Assembly (NCBI GenBank): GCA_016712285.1
Contig: JADJRK010000001.1
Coordinates: 1,612,001 to 1,676,000, forward strand
DNA length: 64,000 nt
Reading direction: 5' to 3'
Source of the DNA: Planctomycetota bacterium
GTDB taxonomy: Bacteria > Planctomycetota > UBA8742 > UBA2392
The position numbers and the translations under genes are program-made. Positions 8,152-17,737 of this stretch are shown here, one piece after another. The notes under the pieces were generated by a model that saw only the letters and a program-made list of their open reading frames with translations, had not been told where the DNA came from and made no database searches. Numbering within the stretch: the stretch's first letter is position 1; each line of letters opens with the position of its first letter.

Positions 8152-10020
8152 CTACTTGGGCTTTTTGCCGCCCGGCATGTCTTTCTCTGCAGTGTTTGCC
8201 TCGATGGCTTTGCGGTACACCACTGCAAACTCAACCTGGTTGGTGCTGCTCTTTACGTCGCGGATGTAGCTGTCGTATGTCGTCTTGACCGTGCCCGGCG
8301 CGCCCTGGGCCTTGGCGAAGTAGCGGTCGAGCTTGAGCAGCGGCACCTGGTTGGCTTCTTCTTTCCAGTTGTTGACGACGGTGGCGGAGTCGTGCCCCAT
8401 CTTCTGCGTGCGGATGTGATACTCCCACGAGTACGCCACGGAGATTACTGAATCGCGGGCCGACTGCGCCTTCAACAGCGCGTCGGGCCAAACCTGGTTG
8501 ATGAAGCGCGTGGTGGTGGTGACTTCGTCGAATATCTTGTTCGTCTGCTCAAGGAACTTTTCGATGAAGGCCATGCGGTACTCGCGCCACTTGCCGACGT
8601 CGAGCACGATGGCGCCGCCTTCTTTGGCGCAATACTTGTCGGGGTCGAAAGTGTCTTTCTCTTCTTTCACGCGCAGATAGGCGAACACGAGATTCCGGAC
8701 TTCTGACGGATAGAACTTCCAGCCTTCCTGGCGTTTGGCCCACAGGGCATCGTACGCCGCCTGGTCGCGGCGGTTCTGCTCGATCTTCTCCAGCCGCTCG
8801 TCCTTGTACTTGCGCATGTCGCTGTCCACGACCGCCTGCCAGCAGTTGGCGCCGGGGGCGTTGACGGTGTGGTAGCCCGCGTACAGGTGCCCGTCGGTCA
8901 GCACCCAGTAGCGATGGGTCAGGTACTCTTCGAACTGGCAGATCTGTTCCAGCAGCGCCTGCTGGGCCGCCAGCGCATTGCGCACCATGTCGGACTCGGG
9001 CTTGCTGACGCGGCCACCCCACGTCTCGATCAGGATCTTGTTGTCGCGCTTGATGCGAGCCTTTTCGAGCTCAGCTTCCTTCGTCCAGCGCTCTTTCATT
9101 TCCGCCGATGCGCCTTCCAGCGCCAGTTTGCGCTGCAGGTCTTCGTCAACGATTTGGTCGGCGTTATCAAGCTGATATGCCCACTCCTGGACGTCGTTTG
9201 CCATCTCGTGGTGCGGCGTCCACATCATGTAATTCGCGGTCTTGCGGTCGCCCGCAGCCACAAGCTCAACGCGGCCGGCGTTGCTGATCTCGCCGATGTG
9301 GATCATGCAGTAGCTCTCGGCTTTGCGCACCGTGTACATGATTTCTTCGTAGTACTGGTCGTGCAGCTTCTTGTCGCCCATGACCGGCTTGAACAGGTCT
9401 TCCCCGGTGTCCGGGTCGCGGCCGGCGTACTCAGCGCCGAACCAGTCGCCGCACCAGCGCAGGGCCTTCTGCACGCTGGGCGCCTGGCTGGCAAACGTCA
9501 CGCGCGCCACCAGCACGTAGATGCCGGGCGCGAGTGGTTTGTCCATGGCCGGCATCACGAACGGGGCGTTGCCGAAGTTGCCCAAGCGGCCGGTGACTGT
9601 GACCGACAATGACTGGCCGGGCACGAGCACGCCCGGGTTATCCTGCTTGGTCGGGTTGATCTTGGGGTCAACGACCACGTTGTTGCGGCGCTTGAGCTGC
9701 GTGGCGTAGTGCACGAGCTCAAGTTCAACGTTTACTTTCTGCTGGCCGCGCGTGAGCGACTGGTCGTCGCCGGGGATGCGGTCGGCGTCAAAGTCCGTGA
9801 ACAGGTCGCCGCTGAGCTGCAGGCCGGTGGCCGTCGGCACAAGCTTGACCGTGCGCAGCACGACCCGGTTTGTCACGTAGTAAGGGTCCGGGAAGTGCCC
9901 GTCGCCCTTGATCATCCGCACGCGCTGCTGCGGAAATGCGTCTGCGGTAATGTCCTGCGAGTACAACGCGCCCGACAACAGCAGCAGCGCCAAAGCCGGC
10001 GCCAGTTGGAATGCCCTCAT
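8152..10020 (-). CDS. Secreted protein of unknown function, tandem paralogue B
   Basis: A 622-residue protein with a signal peptide of about 21 residues (ending ALYSQ). It is paralogous over its whole length to the downstream gene: HFPDPYYVTNRVVLRT, LFTDFDADR, RGQQKVNVELELVHY, HRYWVLTDGHL, TTTTRFINQVWPDALL and YSWEYHIRTQ. The ATG at 10020 is chosen because GGAGG lies 6 bases before it; the in-frame ATG at 10026 would abut the ribosome-binding site. A terminator hairpin follows each copy, so the two may be regulated separately. Function unknown. Confidence 0.75.
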   Translation of the reverse strand: MRAFQLAPALALLLLSGALYSQDITADAFPQQRVRMIKGDGHFPDPYYVTNRVVLRTVKLVPTATGLQLSGDLFTDFDADRIPGDDQSLTRGQQKVNVELELVHYATQLKRRNNVVVDPKINPTKQDNPGVLVPGQSLSVTVTGRLGNFGNAPFVMPAMDKPLAPGIYVLVARVTFASQAPSVQKALRWCGDWFGAEYAGRDPDTGEDLFKPVMGDKKLHDQYYEEIMYTVRKAESYCMIHIGEISNAGRVELVAAGDRKTANYMMWTPHHEMANDVQEWAYQLDNADQIVDEDLQRKLALEGASAEMKERWTKEAELEKARIKRDNKILIETWGGRVSKPESDMVRNALAAQQALLEQICQFEEYLTHRYWVLTDGHLYAGYHTVNAPGANCWQAVVDSDMRKYKDERLEKIEQNRRDQAAYDALWAKRQEGWKFYPSEVRNLVFAYLRVKEEKDTFDPDKYCAKEGGAIVLDVGKWREYRMAFIEKFLEQTNKIFDEVTTTTRFINQVWPDALLKAQSARDSVISVAYSWEYHIRTQKMGHDSATVVNNWKEEANQVPLLKLDRYFAKAQGAPGTVKTTYDSYIRDVKSSTNQVEFAVVYRKAIEANTAEKDMPGGKKPK

Positions 10021-10096
10021 GTCCATCCTCCTCTAACCCCAGTCACTTCTACGCAATCATGTCTTGCAACATGCTACCGAAAGAGGGGGAGACTGC

Positions 10097-10130
10097 CTGC
10101 CGGGGGCGCGGAATACCGTGCCCCCGGCAG
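10097..10130 (-). terminator. Hairpin after the giant prepilin-like gene
   Basis: A perfect 11-bp stem (10097-10107 with 10120-10130) and a 12-base loop start 5 bases beyond the TAG stop of the minus-strand gene. There is no U-tract, so the mode of termination is uncertain. Confidence 0.55.
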
Positions 10131-10134
10131 TGTG

Positions 10135-13100
10135 CTAGTACTCAATCATGAACCACAGTTTGCGCGGCGGCGTCAGCACCGTCACGGTCACGTCCAGCAG
10201 GTAGGCCGTTGTATTGTTCGCAGTCAGGTCGTCGCCCGGCTGGAAGTGTACGCGGTACATCAACATGCCGACCTGCGTGCCCGCCGGAACCACTGCCCCG
10301 CGCAGGCTCATGCCGCCGCGGGCCCAGTATGCGTCGGCGGTGATTGCCGAATCGTTCATGTCGCCTGAGTCGCCGTTCTGTTTCTGCGCCTTCAGGTCGT
10401 TGTCGGCGCCGCCTGACTCGACGGTCTGGTAATCCTCGAACACGGCCCACTCCAGGCGAACACGGCTTGACTTGGGCAGGTCGATGCCGCGGGCGCGGTA
10501 CGGGTCAAAGTCGGGGCGCAGTTCGGTCCAGCTGATGGTGCCGACGCGCACCGGTGAACCCAGGACGTGCTCGCCGCCTTCGGCCATCGGAAAGAAGCCC
10601 TGCTCAAAGAAGCAGTTCGACAGCTCCGGGTCGCTGCGCCCGAAGTAGCGGCTGTTCGCCTCGGCCAGAGCCGCGGGCACCTGCTGCACGCTAAGTGGTA
10701 TGACTTCTTTGGAGATGCGGAAGTCGTCAATCGTCGCGTTGGCCACGGCTACAAAGTTACTGTCGAACTTGAACACCGGACGCGGCGACTTGGTCACGTT
10801 GCCCGGGTCAGGGCCGTCGGCGAAGTACTGCGAATACCAGGACGTGCTCTTGATGTCGGGCTGGCGACGGAAGATGCACCCGACGGTAAGTCGGTCTTCG
10901 GGGTTGATCTCAAGCAGCTTGACCGTGGTGCGGTACACCAGGTACTGCTCGCCGCTGGCTGACGTTGCGGGAATCTGCTGGTCGTAGGCGCCGGTCGGGC
11001 CCTTGTGGCGGCCGTCATTGCGGAAGCCCACGTCGCCGCTGGGGTCGTCATTGAACACCAGGCCGCTGACCTGGCGGCCATCCAGCCACAGGCGATAGGG
11101 CTGGGTCGTGTTGCTGTTGTACGAAAGCGTGAAGCGGTGCCAGTCATGGGGCCGCAGCACAAGCTTGGCGGCGCTGGCGTTGACGTACGTGGCGTTGGAC
11201 AGGTCCACCCAAGAGTCGGTGCGGCTGTACAGGAAGCCCTTGTCGTTGTCACCGTTGCTGATGTCGTTGACGATGTCGTTGGTGAACGAGTACGGGCTGA
11301 ACGGCACCGATGCCGGGAACGGGCCGCCGTCGGCGGTGCCGACCGGGCCGACAATGCGGCGCAGGGCGTTGCCGAAGCGGGTCACGTTCTGGGTGCTGCT
11401 GCCGGTAGCACCGGTGACGACGTTGGCGCCGAACGCTTCACTGAAGTACATGCGTGTGAAGCGCAGCCAGCCGCCCGGTTCTTTGTACACAAAGAACTGG
11501 ACGCCTTCGAAGTCCGCGGTGTCGTCGCGCTCAGTGCTGGTCGAGGATGACGCGAACGGCTCGGAGTAGAACGGTGTGGTCACGTCGGCCGGGTTCAGCG
11601 GCGTGCCGCCGATGCCGCCCTGTTCGGTGTCGCGGAAGCGGCCGTACATGGTGGCGCCAAACAAGCCCGAGAAGTTGTGGCTGGCAGGGTCGATTTCACC
11701 CATGGCCGCCACGATGTTGTTGCGCTCGCTGCCCTGCGCGGGCAGGTCCCACTTGATCCAGAAGTCCACCGTGCCTTCGTAGTACGGCATGTTGCTGCGG
11801 CGCTGGCGCGTGCTTTCCACGGCGCGGTTGTGGTCGTCCAGTCCGCGCCAGGGCGGTCCCACACCCTCAAGGCGCATGCGGGTCATGGGTTCACTGACGC
11901 TGCCGTCCCACGCCGGGTTGGGCAGGTCGCTGTCCTTGACGCCCTGCGGGTAGCTGTTGTCCGTGGGCTGAATCGGCATGAACGGGTAGTTGGCGTAATG
12001 ACTGCCGCATGGATAGCGCAGGATTTTCAGGCGCGCGTAGCGAGTCAAGCCGCGCGTGCCGTAGGTTGCCGCAAGCGCACTGCGCGCACGGAAGCGCAGG
12101 CTTTGGCCGCTCATGCGCACGCCGTCAGGCATCAGCGACGAATACTTGGTAGCTTCTTCGCCCTCTGCGCTGGTGGCGAATTCTGCCACGCCTGCCGGGT
12201 TCACGAGCGCGTGGCCGGTGTCACGGGGCGACGCGCTTGAGATGAAGTCGTCAAACAGCGCGCCGGTTTCCAGCGGCAAGTGACCCCATGCCTGGTCGCG
12301 GCCTGCCTGGTCGCTGCATACGCCCTCAATGGTGAAGGTGCTGTCGACATCATTGATCAGCTCAGTGCGGGCGCGCAGGCTTTCGTTGAAGCGTGCATGG
12401 AAAGCCAGCGGGTACGTGCGCCCGTCGGTGTACGTGAACGGAGTACGGTCCTGCGAATTCATGGTGATATAGCCGAAGTCGCGCGACGCCGACGTGTATT
12501 CGTTGTGGCCCTTCCAGCGGTCGCGGCCGTCTTGGATCACGTTGTTCTGGTCGCGCTTGTAGCCGATGCCCTTGGAATCGTCGGCCTTGTTAAGCAAGGC
12601 GCTTTCGGCACCGGAGTTGTTGTTCCAGACCTGGGCGCTCATCTCGTCGATCGAGAACGGCCCGCTGTTCGTGTTTGACTTGGTCAGGCGCGCGTACGGA
12701 ACAACCGGGGGTGCCGTGGTCGTGGCGGTCTGCAGCGGCTTGTTGAAGATGGCCGGGTCGGGCGGTGTCATGAAGTCTGACTGGCTGCTGTGGCGCCAGA
12801 TGTCGTAAATCTTGACCACGCTGCGCACCTTGCGGCGTGCGACGGGCAGGCGGTCAACGGCGCCGCTGCTTGTGGCCTGCTGGGCGCCGGGCGCGGGTGC
12901 CAGCAGCTCGCCCATGCTGACCACCTCGTACACACCCATGCTGCTGAAGCAGACGGGCGCGCTGGTAACCGTCAGGTCCATCCGGTCCACATTGAGATGG
13001 TAGGGATAGTCCGCGTTATAGCGGTTGCTGATGTTGCTGGGGCAAAGCGCCGCGCGCAGCATGTCGACGCAGCTCTTCCAGTACCAAGCCCGGAAGTCGC

Positions 13101-14832
13101 CGCCTTTCATGGCTGCGTCGCCGGACTTGATCGGGTTTGCGGCGTGGGTGCAGTTGTCGGGGCGCGGCAGCAGGCTCTCGGGGTACAGACCCTTGACCGA
13201 GTTGCTGTCTTTGCCCTGCAGGTCGCCGCGGTTCACGCCCACAAGGTCCGGCACCTGGATGCCGCTGCGGCCCTCGGTGTACACGCGCAGCAACACTTCG
13301 CGCAGAAAGCGCGCGTCAAAGTCCTGCCAGCTCTGGAAAGGCTCGGCGCTGCGCATCAGGATAATCTGGTCCGCCAGCGCGCCCGCGTTTTCGGCTGAGC
13401 CGGTGGCGGTGCTGCTGGTGGCGCCCTTCTTGCCATACATGGTCTCGATCGGGCCGATCGGCACCATCTGGAAAATGCCGCGGCTGTTGGCGCCGCTCGG
13501 GTACCAGTTGACCTCAAACTGCACGCCGGTACCAGCAATGTCCGCCGCGTTGTTCTGGCGGCCAAGGTCGGTCGTGCCCGTGGTCTGCTGCGGCACCGCC
13601 TGCGTGAAGTTGTCGAAGTACAGCTGGTCGTTGGCGGTGATCAAGTCCTGCTTCTGGTAGAACAGCAGGCGCGCCTTGGCCTCAATGCCGGCCAGCATCG
13701 CGACCAGCACGGGCTTGGACGCGGTGTTGATGTTGATCGGCGACTTCATGAAACCACTGGCTGCCGGCTGCCAGTCAGGCCAGCCGTCCATGCCCGCCGT
13801 GGCCGAATCCGCCCAGCCCGAGCGCCAGCGTTCCTGGTCGGTCAGCTTGCGCGGGTTGTTGAGTTCTTCGACCTTGGTGTTGTTCTCGCAGTAGTCGCGG
13901 TAGCCTGGGTCCTGCCAGCTTGCGACGGTGATAAAATTGTTGGCCAGGTCGAACAGGCGGTCGCCGTCGGTGTAGCTGGCGTAGATCGGGCGCAGGTCTT
14001 CTTTGCTTTCAATGATCCAGCCGTTTTCTTCGGACAGGCGGACGATGTCCTGCACAATCTCAGGATAGAACGGGTTGTCTTTGCCGCTTGGCGTGCCATT
14101 CAGCCATGCGTCGATGGCATCACCCAGTACAAGCAGCACCTGCGAAAGCCGGTCGCCCTTGAAGTTGTTCAGGTTCAGCAGGCTGGCGGCGTCCACGGTG
14201 CGCACTCGGAAGTAATCGCCGAACTGCTCATAGGTGCCGGAAGGGCCGTAGTTGGCCTCTTCTGAGGCTCGCGCCACGTCTTTGTTGCGTACCTGGTTGG
14301 TGCTGATGCCGTCGGCGTGGAACCCCGTGACACTTGAGGCCCAGCCCTCAGAGCCCAGCGCAACCTGCGACGGAATCTTGTCGGTGCCGAAACTGGTCTC
14401 GTTGCCGCCCTTTTCACCGTTGCCGTCGAAGTCGGCCCAGTTGCCGTCTGCGCCGCCGGAATGGCTGGTCGAAGAAGCGGCACGGCTCCAGCTTACCGAC
14501 GGGTTTGCGGCGTCGAGCGGGCGCAGCGAATACAGCCGCGCGTCGTAGTCTTTGCTCTTGTAGCCCGCATGGGTGGGCTTGATGCCCTCGTAGTGCTCGA
14601 CGACGGCCTCGGCGCGCAATCTCGCCACCGAGTACTCAATGCCGTCCAGGGCCAGGTCAAGCGCCCGCTGTCGATCCAGGTAGTTCGCGGCTGCGCGACG
14701 CTCAGAGAGCGTCACGAAACTGAACGAAGTGCCGATGACGAAAAGCGCCACCAGCAATCCGAGCACGACAACCAACAGTGTTCCCCGCCGATACGCGCGC
14801 GGGTTCCATAGCACTGTGCGCCTTGGTTGCAT
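10135..14832 (-). CDS. Giant GspK/prepilin-like protein with LamG-like C-terminus
   Basis: About 1565 residues. The N-terminus has the type IV prepilin/pseudopilin pattern: a basic leader (RAYRRG), then a hydrophobic helix of about 20 residues running into an amphipathic helix (SERRAAANYLDRQRALDLALDG). The sequence DAASLLNLNNF near residue 220 and the segment ININTASKPVLVAML near residue 370 match the helix-hairpin-helix region of type II secretion minor pseudopilin GspK. The C-terminal third has LamG/concanavalin-like strands (YRLWLDGRQVSGLVF). GspK is normally about 320 residues, so this is roughly five times larger. The start ATG at 14832 has GGAGG 9 bases before it. It is probably a surface or pilus-tip protein. 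Confidence 0.72.
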   Translation of the reverse strand: MQPRRTVLWNPRAYRRGTLLVVVLGLLVALFVIGTSFSFVTLSERRAAANYLDRQRALDLALDGIEYSVARLRAEAVVEHYEGIKPTHAGYKSKDYDARLYSLRPLDAANPSVSWSRAASSTSHSGGADGNWADFDGNGEKGGNETSFGTDKIPSQVALGSEGWASSVTGFHADGISTNQVRNKDVARASEEANYGPSGTYEQFGDYFRVRTVDAASLLNLNNFKGDRLSQVLLVLGDAIDAWLNGTPSGKDNPFYPEIVQDIVRLSEENGWIIESKEDLRPIYASYTDGDRLFDLANNFITVASWQDPGYRDYCENNTKVEELNNPRKLTDQERWRSGWADSATAGMDGWPDWQPAASGFMKSPININTASKPVLVAMLAGIEAKARLLFYQKQDLITANDQLYFDNFTQAVPQQTTGTTDLGRQNNAADIAGTGVQFEVNWYPSGANSRGIFQMVPIGPIETMYGKKGATSSTATGSAENAGALADQIILMRSAEPFQSWQDFDARFLREVLLRVYTEGRSGIQVPDLVGVNRGDLQGKDSNSVKGLYPESLLPRPDNCTHAANPIKSGDAAMKGGDFRAWYWKSCVDMLRAALCPSNISNRYNADYPYHLNVDRMDLTVTSAPVCFSSMGVYEVVSMGELLAPAPGAQQATSSGAVDRLPVARRKVRSVVKIYDIWRHSSQSDFMTPPDPAIFNKPLQTATTTAPPVVPYARLTKSNTNSGPFSIDEMSAQVWNNNSGAESALLNKADDSKGIGYKRDQNNVIQDGRDRWKGHNEYTSASRDFGYITMNSQDRTPFTYTDGRTYPLAFHARFNESLRARTELINDVDSTFTIEGVCSDQAGRDQAWGHLPLETGALFDDFISSASPRDTGHALVNPAGVAEFATSAEGEEATKYSSLMPDGVRMSGQSLRFRARSALAATYGTRGLTRYARLKILRYPCGSHYANYPFMPIQPTDNSYPQGVKDSDLPNPAWDGSVSEPMTRMRLEGVGPPWRGLDDHNRAVESTRQRRSNMPYYEGTVDFWIKWDLPAQGSERNNIVAAMGEIDPASHNFSGLFGATMYGRFRDTEQGGIGGTPLNPADVTTPFYSEPFASSSTSTERDDTADFEGVQFFVYKEPGGWLRFTRMYFSEAFGANVVTGATGSSTQNVTRFGNALRRIVGPVGTADGGPFPASVPFSPYSFTNDIVNDISNGDNDKGFLYSRTDSWVDLSNATYVNASAAKLVLRPHDWHRFTLSYNSNTTQPYRLWLDGRQVSGLVFNDDPSGDVGFRNDGRHKGPTGAYDQQIPATSASGEQYLVYRTTVKLLEINPEDRLTVGCIFRRQPDIKSTSWYSQYFADGPDPGNVTKSPRPVFKFDSNFVAVANATIDDFRISKEVIPLSVQQVPAALAEANSRYFGRSDPELSNCFFEQGFFPMAEGGEHVLGSPVRVGTISWTELRPDFDPYRARGIDLPKSSRVRLEWAVFEDYQTVESGGADNDLKAQKQNGDSGDMNDSAITADAYWARGGMSLRGAVVPAGTQVGMLMYRVHFQPGDDLTANNTTAYLLDVTVTVLTPPRKLWFMIEY

Positions 14833-14951
14833 CACGTCAGACCTCCGGTCCACGTTGAAACAGGGTTTTACTGTGCAGCCGTCGGGGGACGCGGCTTCAC
14901 TTGAATTCTTCTCTTGTTTGCTTCACTTCTCTCTGACTTCTCTCTGCACCA

Positions 14952-14969
14952 GACGCAGCGAACTGCGTC
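14952..14969 (-). terminator. Small hairpin after the VWA gene
   Basis: A 7-bp stem (14952-14958 with 14963-14969) with loop CGAA lies 13 bases past the stop of the minus-strand VWA gene. Next to it is a tandem 11-base direct repeat (14925-14935 and 14936-14946). The terminator role is tentative because there is no U-tract. Confidence 0.35.
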
Positions 14970-14982
14970 CGGCGGCGCGGGG

Positions 14983-15780
14983 TCAACCGTCGATGTACGT
15001 GCCACCACCGGCTTCCGCCAGGCGCCTGTAATAAGCCTTTTCGTCGCGGCCCAGCCCGATGCCGATGATATCCAGCGTCGTCTTTTTGCCGGCTGTGCGT
15101 TTGTTCTTGACCTCGTCGATGATGTAGTCGCCGACGCTTTCGAATTTCTTGAGCACTTCTTCGTCTACGCCTGCGGGCTTGGCAGGCATGCTGCCCACGA
15201 GCATTGCCGCGGTGTCGGGCTCCTGCTTGAAGCATTCGGCCAGCAGGGCATGCAGGTCGGGCGATCCCTTGGATTCAAGCTTCTTGAGCCACTCTTTGGC
15301 CTTGAACGTGGTCTCGGCGCTTGTCTGCACCATGTCGCCGCCGTTGGCGAAATCCTTGACGCTGCCAAAGGTGACGATGTTGAAGTCGAGGTTGCGCTTC
15401 TTGGCCAGGTTGTCCAGCGTACGTCCCATGACCTCGCGCATGTGCTCCATGCGTGTGGTCTCACGGGTGCCGTCGATTGTGATGCTCGCTGCCATGCTGT
15501 CGCTGATGTCCAAGAGGAACACGCGGGATTTGTTCTTTGCTGCGGCTGCTTCGCCGTCGACTCCTTCTGCGCCTTCCTTCTTCTTTCCGCCAAAGCGGAT
15601 CTTCGGGTAGGTGGTCGGCCGGTCGTAGCCGTCGCGGTCTTTGGGGGGCTTGTTTTCGGTACCGCTATCCTGCGCCATCACACTGAAGGCGCCCAGCATG
15701 AGGCATAGGCATGCCAGCAGGGTGCGCACAGGGAGACGGCTTGGCGATTGTTTTGTCGACTGTTTCATTGGCCGTGGCAT
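14983..15780 (-). CDS. Secreted von Willebrand factor A domain protein
   Basis: A protein of about 265 residues with an N-terminal signal peptide (VRTLLACLCLMLGAFSVMAQ) and a single VWA domain. The MIDAS-type motif is DISDS, in the segment RVFLLDISDSMAAS. The domain ends with LDIIGIGLGRDEKAYYRRLAEAGGGTYIDG, the typical last strand and helix of VWA folds. The protein stops right after the domain, so it probably acts as a metal-dependent adhesion or scaffold module. The start is uncertain (15780 or 15768). It lies 150 bases upstream of the giant prepilin-like gene on the same strand and may be co-transcribed. Confidence 0.75.
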   Translation of the reverse strand: MPRPMKQSTKQSPSRLPVRTLLACLCLMLGAFSVMAQDSGTENKPPKDRDGYDRPTTYPKIRFGGKKKEGAEGVDGEAAAAKNKSRVFLLDISDSMAASITIDGTRETTRMEHMREVMGRTLDNLAKKRNLDFNIVTFGSVKDFANGGDMVQTSAETTFKAKEWLKKLESKGSPDLHALLAECFKQEPDTAAMLVGSMPAKPAGVDEEVLKKFESVGDYIIDEVKNKRTAGKKTTLDIIGIGLGRDEKAYYRRLAEAGGGTYIDG

Positions 15781-16209
15781 CGGACCCGCATTCCAGCACA
15801 AGTCCCGCCTATTTCAATCCTTAGGGCACTAATGCCGCCCTTTGCCTTGCCGTCGAACTGGGGGGCAGAGAGCCCGACGACAACCCTTACTTTCCAGTCC
15901 AGAGTGCAACATGGGTGCCATCTGTGTTTCGCGCCCCAGCACAGTGCAACTAGAATGGCGCAAAGTACTGCTTTATAGCTACTTACAACAAGTCCATTGA
16001 CGGGTGGACGGTCCGTCAGTTGTGGCGACCCGGTGTCTGGCGCGTAACACTCGGTCACCCCAATGGAATCACCAACACGCCACGTCGGGCAGGAGTGGCG
16101 CCGTGGTCATGCAGAACCGGGCCGTAGCCGGCGAAAATTGTCAACGGATTTGCATCTGTCGGCGTATATAGAGGATAGAACTTCATCACGGCTTCAGCGG
16201 GGACACGAA
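15781..16209. promoter_or_regulatory. Divergent intergenic region, about 430 bases
   Basis: The region separates the VWA gene (minus) from the HEAT lipoprotein gene (plus) and must contain both promoters. A TATATA at 16165-16170 could be a -10 element for the lipoprotein gene, but no good -35 partner is visible. An in-frame upstream extension of the lipoprotein frame exists here but has no signal-like or conserved-looking sequence. I see no other gene. Confidence 0.35.
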
Positions 16210-17601
16210 ATGCGTCGCACTTCCTTGCCTATCATTTGCGCGGCCTTGCTGCTTGGGTTGCTTGCCGGCTGCTCGGGAACGCGCAGTTCCAGTGCGGACG
16301 AAAACGGCGAACACGCCTACATCGACGACGCGACCCTTGAGTCGTTCGATGATTCGCTGCGCGAACTGGCGCTGGCAATCCAGCGCGCCGACAAAGACGG
16401 CGAGACGGCCATGCGCGCCAAGCTGTCTGAAAACGCGCGCATGTACCAGCGTGCCCTGTTGTCGGCCCTGCACGATGACGGCAGCACACCGCGCCGCGCT
16501 GTGGCCGGCGTGATGCTTGGCTTCACCGGCGACGCATCGGTGATTCCCCTGCTGATGGAAAAAGTGCTCGACCCCGAAGAAGCCGCCAGCGTGCGCCTGA
16601 ACAGCATGCTCGGGCTGTCCACGATGGGCGACAAGCTGCGCGACTATTCCGATCACAAGGCGCTGATGGATGCGCTGAGCAGGAACATGGAAGACCAGGA
16701 AGCCGGCTACGCGATGCGCCGCGCGGCAATTTACACGTTTGCTGTTGCCTTCGATGGAGTGCAGAAAGATTCGATCCTGCCGCTGCGCAACCGCTTTCTT
16801 TCTGACCCTGACCCGCGCGTGCAGATCGCCGCCGTCAACGCCATGGGTGACATTGGCGACGTTGCCGCAGTCAACGACCTGAGCGTCGTCGGCTTGTCGC
16901 ACCCGGACGCAGAGTTGCGCGGGGCGTCAGCCATCGCCCTGGGCAAGATTGCCGACCCGCAGCGCGTGATCCCCGCGCTGGAACGCGCCGTCAAAGACGA
17001 GTATCCGGCTGTGCGCCGCCATGCGATTGACGCGCTGTCGCGGCACTACGGCAGCGACCCCGAGCGCGTGTACACGGCCGTATTGACCGGCTTGTCTGAC
17101 TTTGATGAGCACGTGCGCGAAAGCTCCGCGCTGGCGCTGGCCCGCATTCGCGACGAACGCGCCATTGAGCCACTGCTGCAGGCAACCGGCGACCGCACGG
17201 CAGTCGTGCGCGAAGCCGCCGCTACTGCACTGGGCCTGTTGATCACGGCCGAGCGCGAGAAGGAGGCCTACCCGCTGGTTGAGCTTTTGACCGACCAGAG
17301 CCCGGGCGTACAGCTCAGCGCGATGGCAAGCCTCGTGCGCATCTGCCGCATCGATAACGGCAGCGACCAGCCGCGCTGGCGCAAGTACTTCTATACCAAG
17401 TACCCCGACCTTGACCCGGCCAACATGTACGTAGGCAAGCCCAAGCCGCGCTTCAGCTCGGGCATCAGTAACAGTGGTTCACGCCCCCGTACTACCCCAA
17501 GCAGCTCGCGGACCCAGCCCCGCACGCAGCCCCGCACCAACAACAACACCGGGCGCAACCAGGGCCGCAGCGACAACCGCACGCAGCCCAGAGGCCGATA
17601 A
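16210..17601 (+). CDS. HEAT-repeat lipoprotein
   Basis: A 463-residue protein with a lipoprotein signal peptide (lipobox LLAGC at about residue 20). About eight HEAT/PBS-lyase-type helical repeats follow, for example RVQIAAVNAMGDIGD, ELRGASAIALGKIADPQ, AVRRHAIDALSRHYG and HVRESSALALARIRD. The C-terminus is a low-complexity basic Ser/Thr/Arg/Gln/Asn tail of about 50 residues. HEAT repeats are protein-binding scaffolds, and the lipid anchor places it in the envelope. The ATG at 16210 is chosen because it directly precedes the signal peptide. A strong hairpin follows the stop. Confidence 0.85.
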   Translation: MRRTSLPIICAALLLGLLAGCSGTRSSSADENGEHAYIDDATLESFDDSLRELALAIQRADKDGETAMRAKLSENARMYQRALLSALHDDGSTPRRAVAGVMLGFTGDASVIPLLMEKVLDPEEAASVRLNSMLGLSTMGDKLRDYSDHKALMDALSRNMEDQEAGYAMRRAAIYTFAVAFDGVQKDSILPLRNRFLSDPDPRVQIAAVNAMGDIGDVAAVNDLSVVGLSHPDAELRGASAIALGKIADPQRVIPALERAVKDEYPAVRRHAIDALSRHYGSDPERVYTAVLTGLSDFDEHVRESSALALARIRDERAIEPLLQATGDRTAVVREAAATALGLLITAEREKEAYPLVELLTDQSPGVQLSAMASLVRICRIDNGSDQPRWRKYFYTKYPDLDPANMYVGKPKPRFSSGISNSGSRPRTTPSSSRTQPRTQPRTNNNTGRNQGRSDNRTQPRGR

Positions 17602-17618
17602 CTGACCGACTGGAACCC

Positions 17619-17650
17619 ACCCGTCGCGTGCTTTCGAGTACGCGACGGGT
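17619..17650 (+). terminator. Terminator after the HEAT lipoprotein gene
   Basis: A perfect 11-bp stem (17619-17629 with 17640-17650) with a 10-base loop lies 18 bases after the TAA stop. It separates the lipoprotein gene from nuoJ, so nuoJKL should have its own promoter in the roughly 85 bases that remain. Confidence 0.65.
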
Positions 17651-17737
17651 GTCATTTCCGGCACCGGGCGAGCGTGCTTGCGTGCCCATTCCCCCACTGC
17701 TAACGTGCCGCCCTCGACTCCAGCGGGGATCGGTTTC

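Noticed and set aside
14925..14946. Tandem 11-base repeat as start of a repeat array
   Set aside because: Only two units; no CRISPR-like spacing and no further copies nearby.
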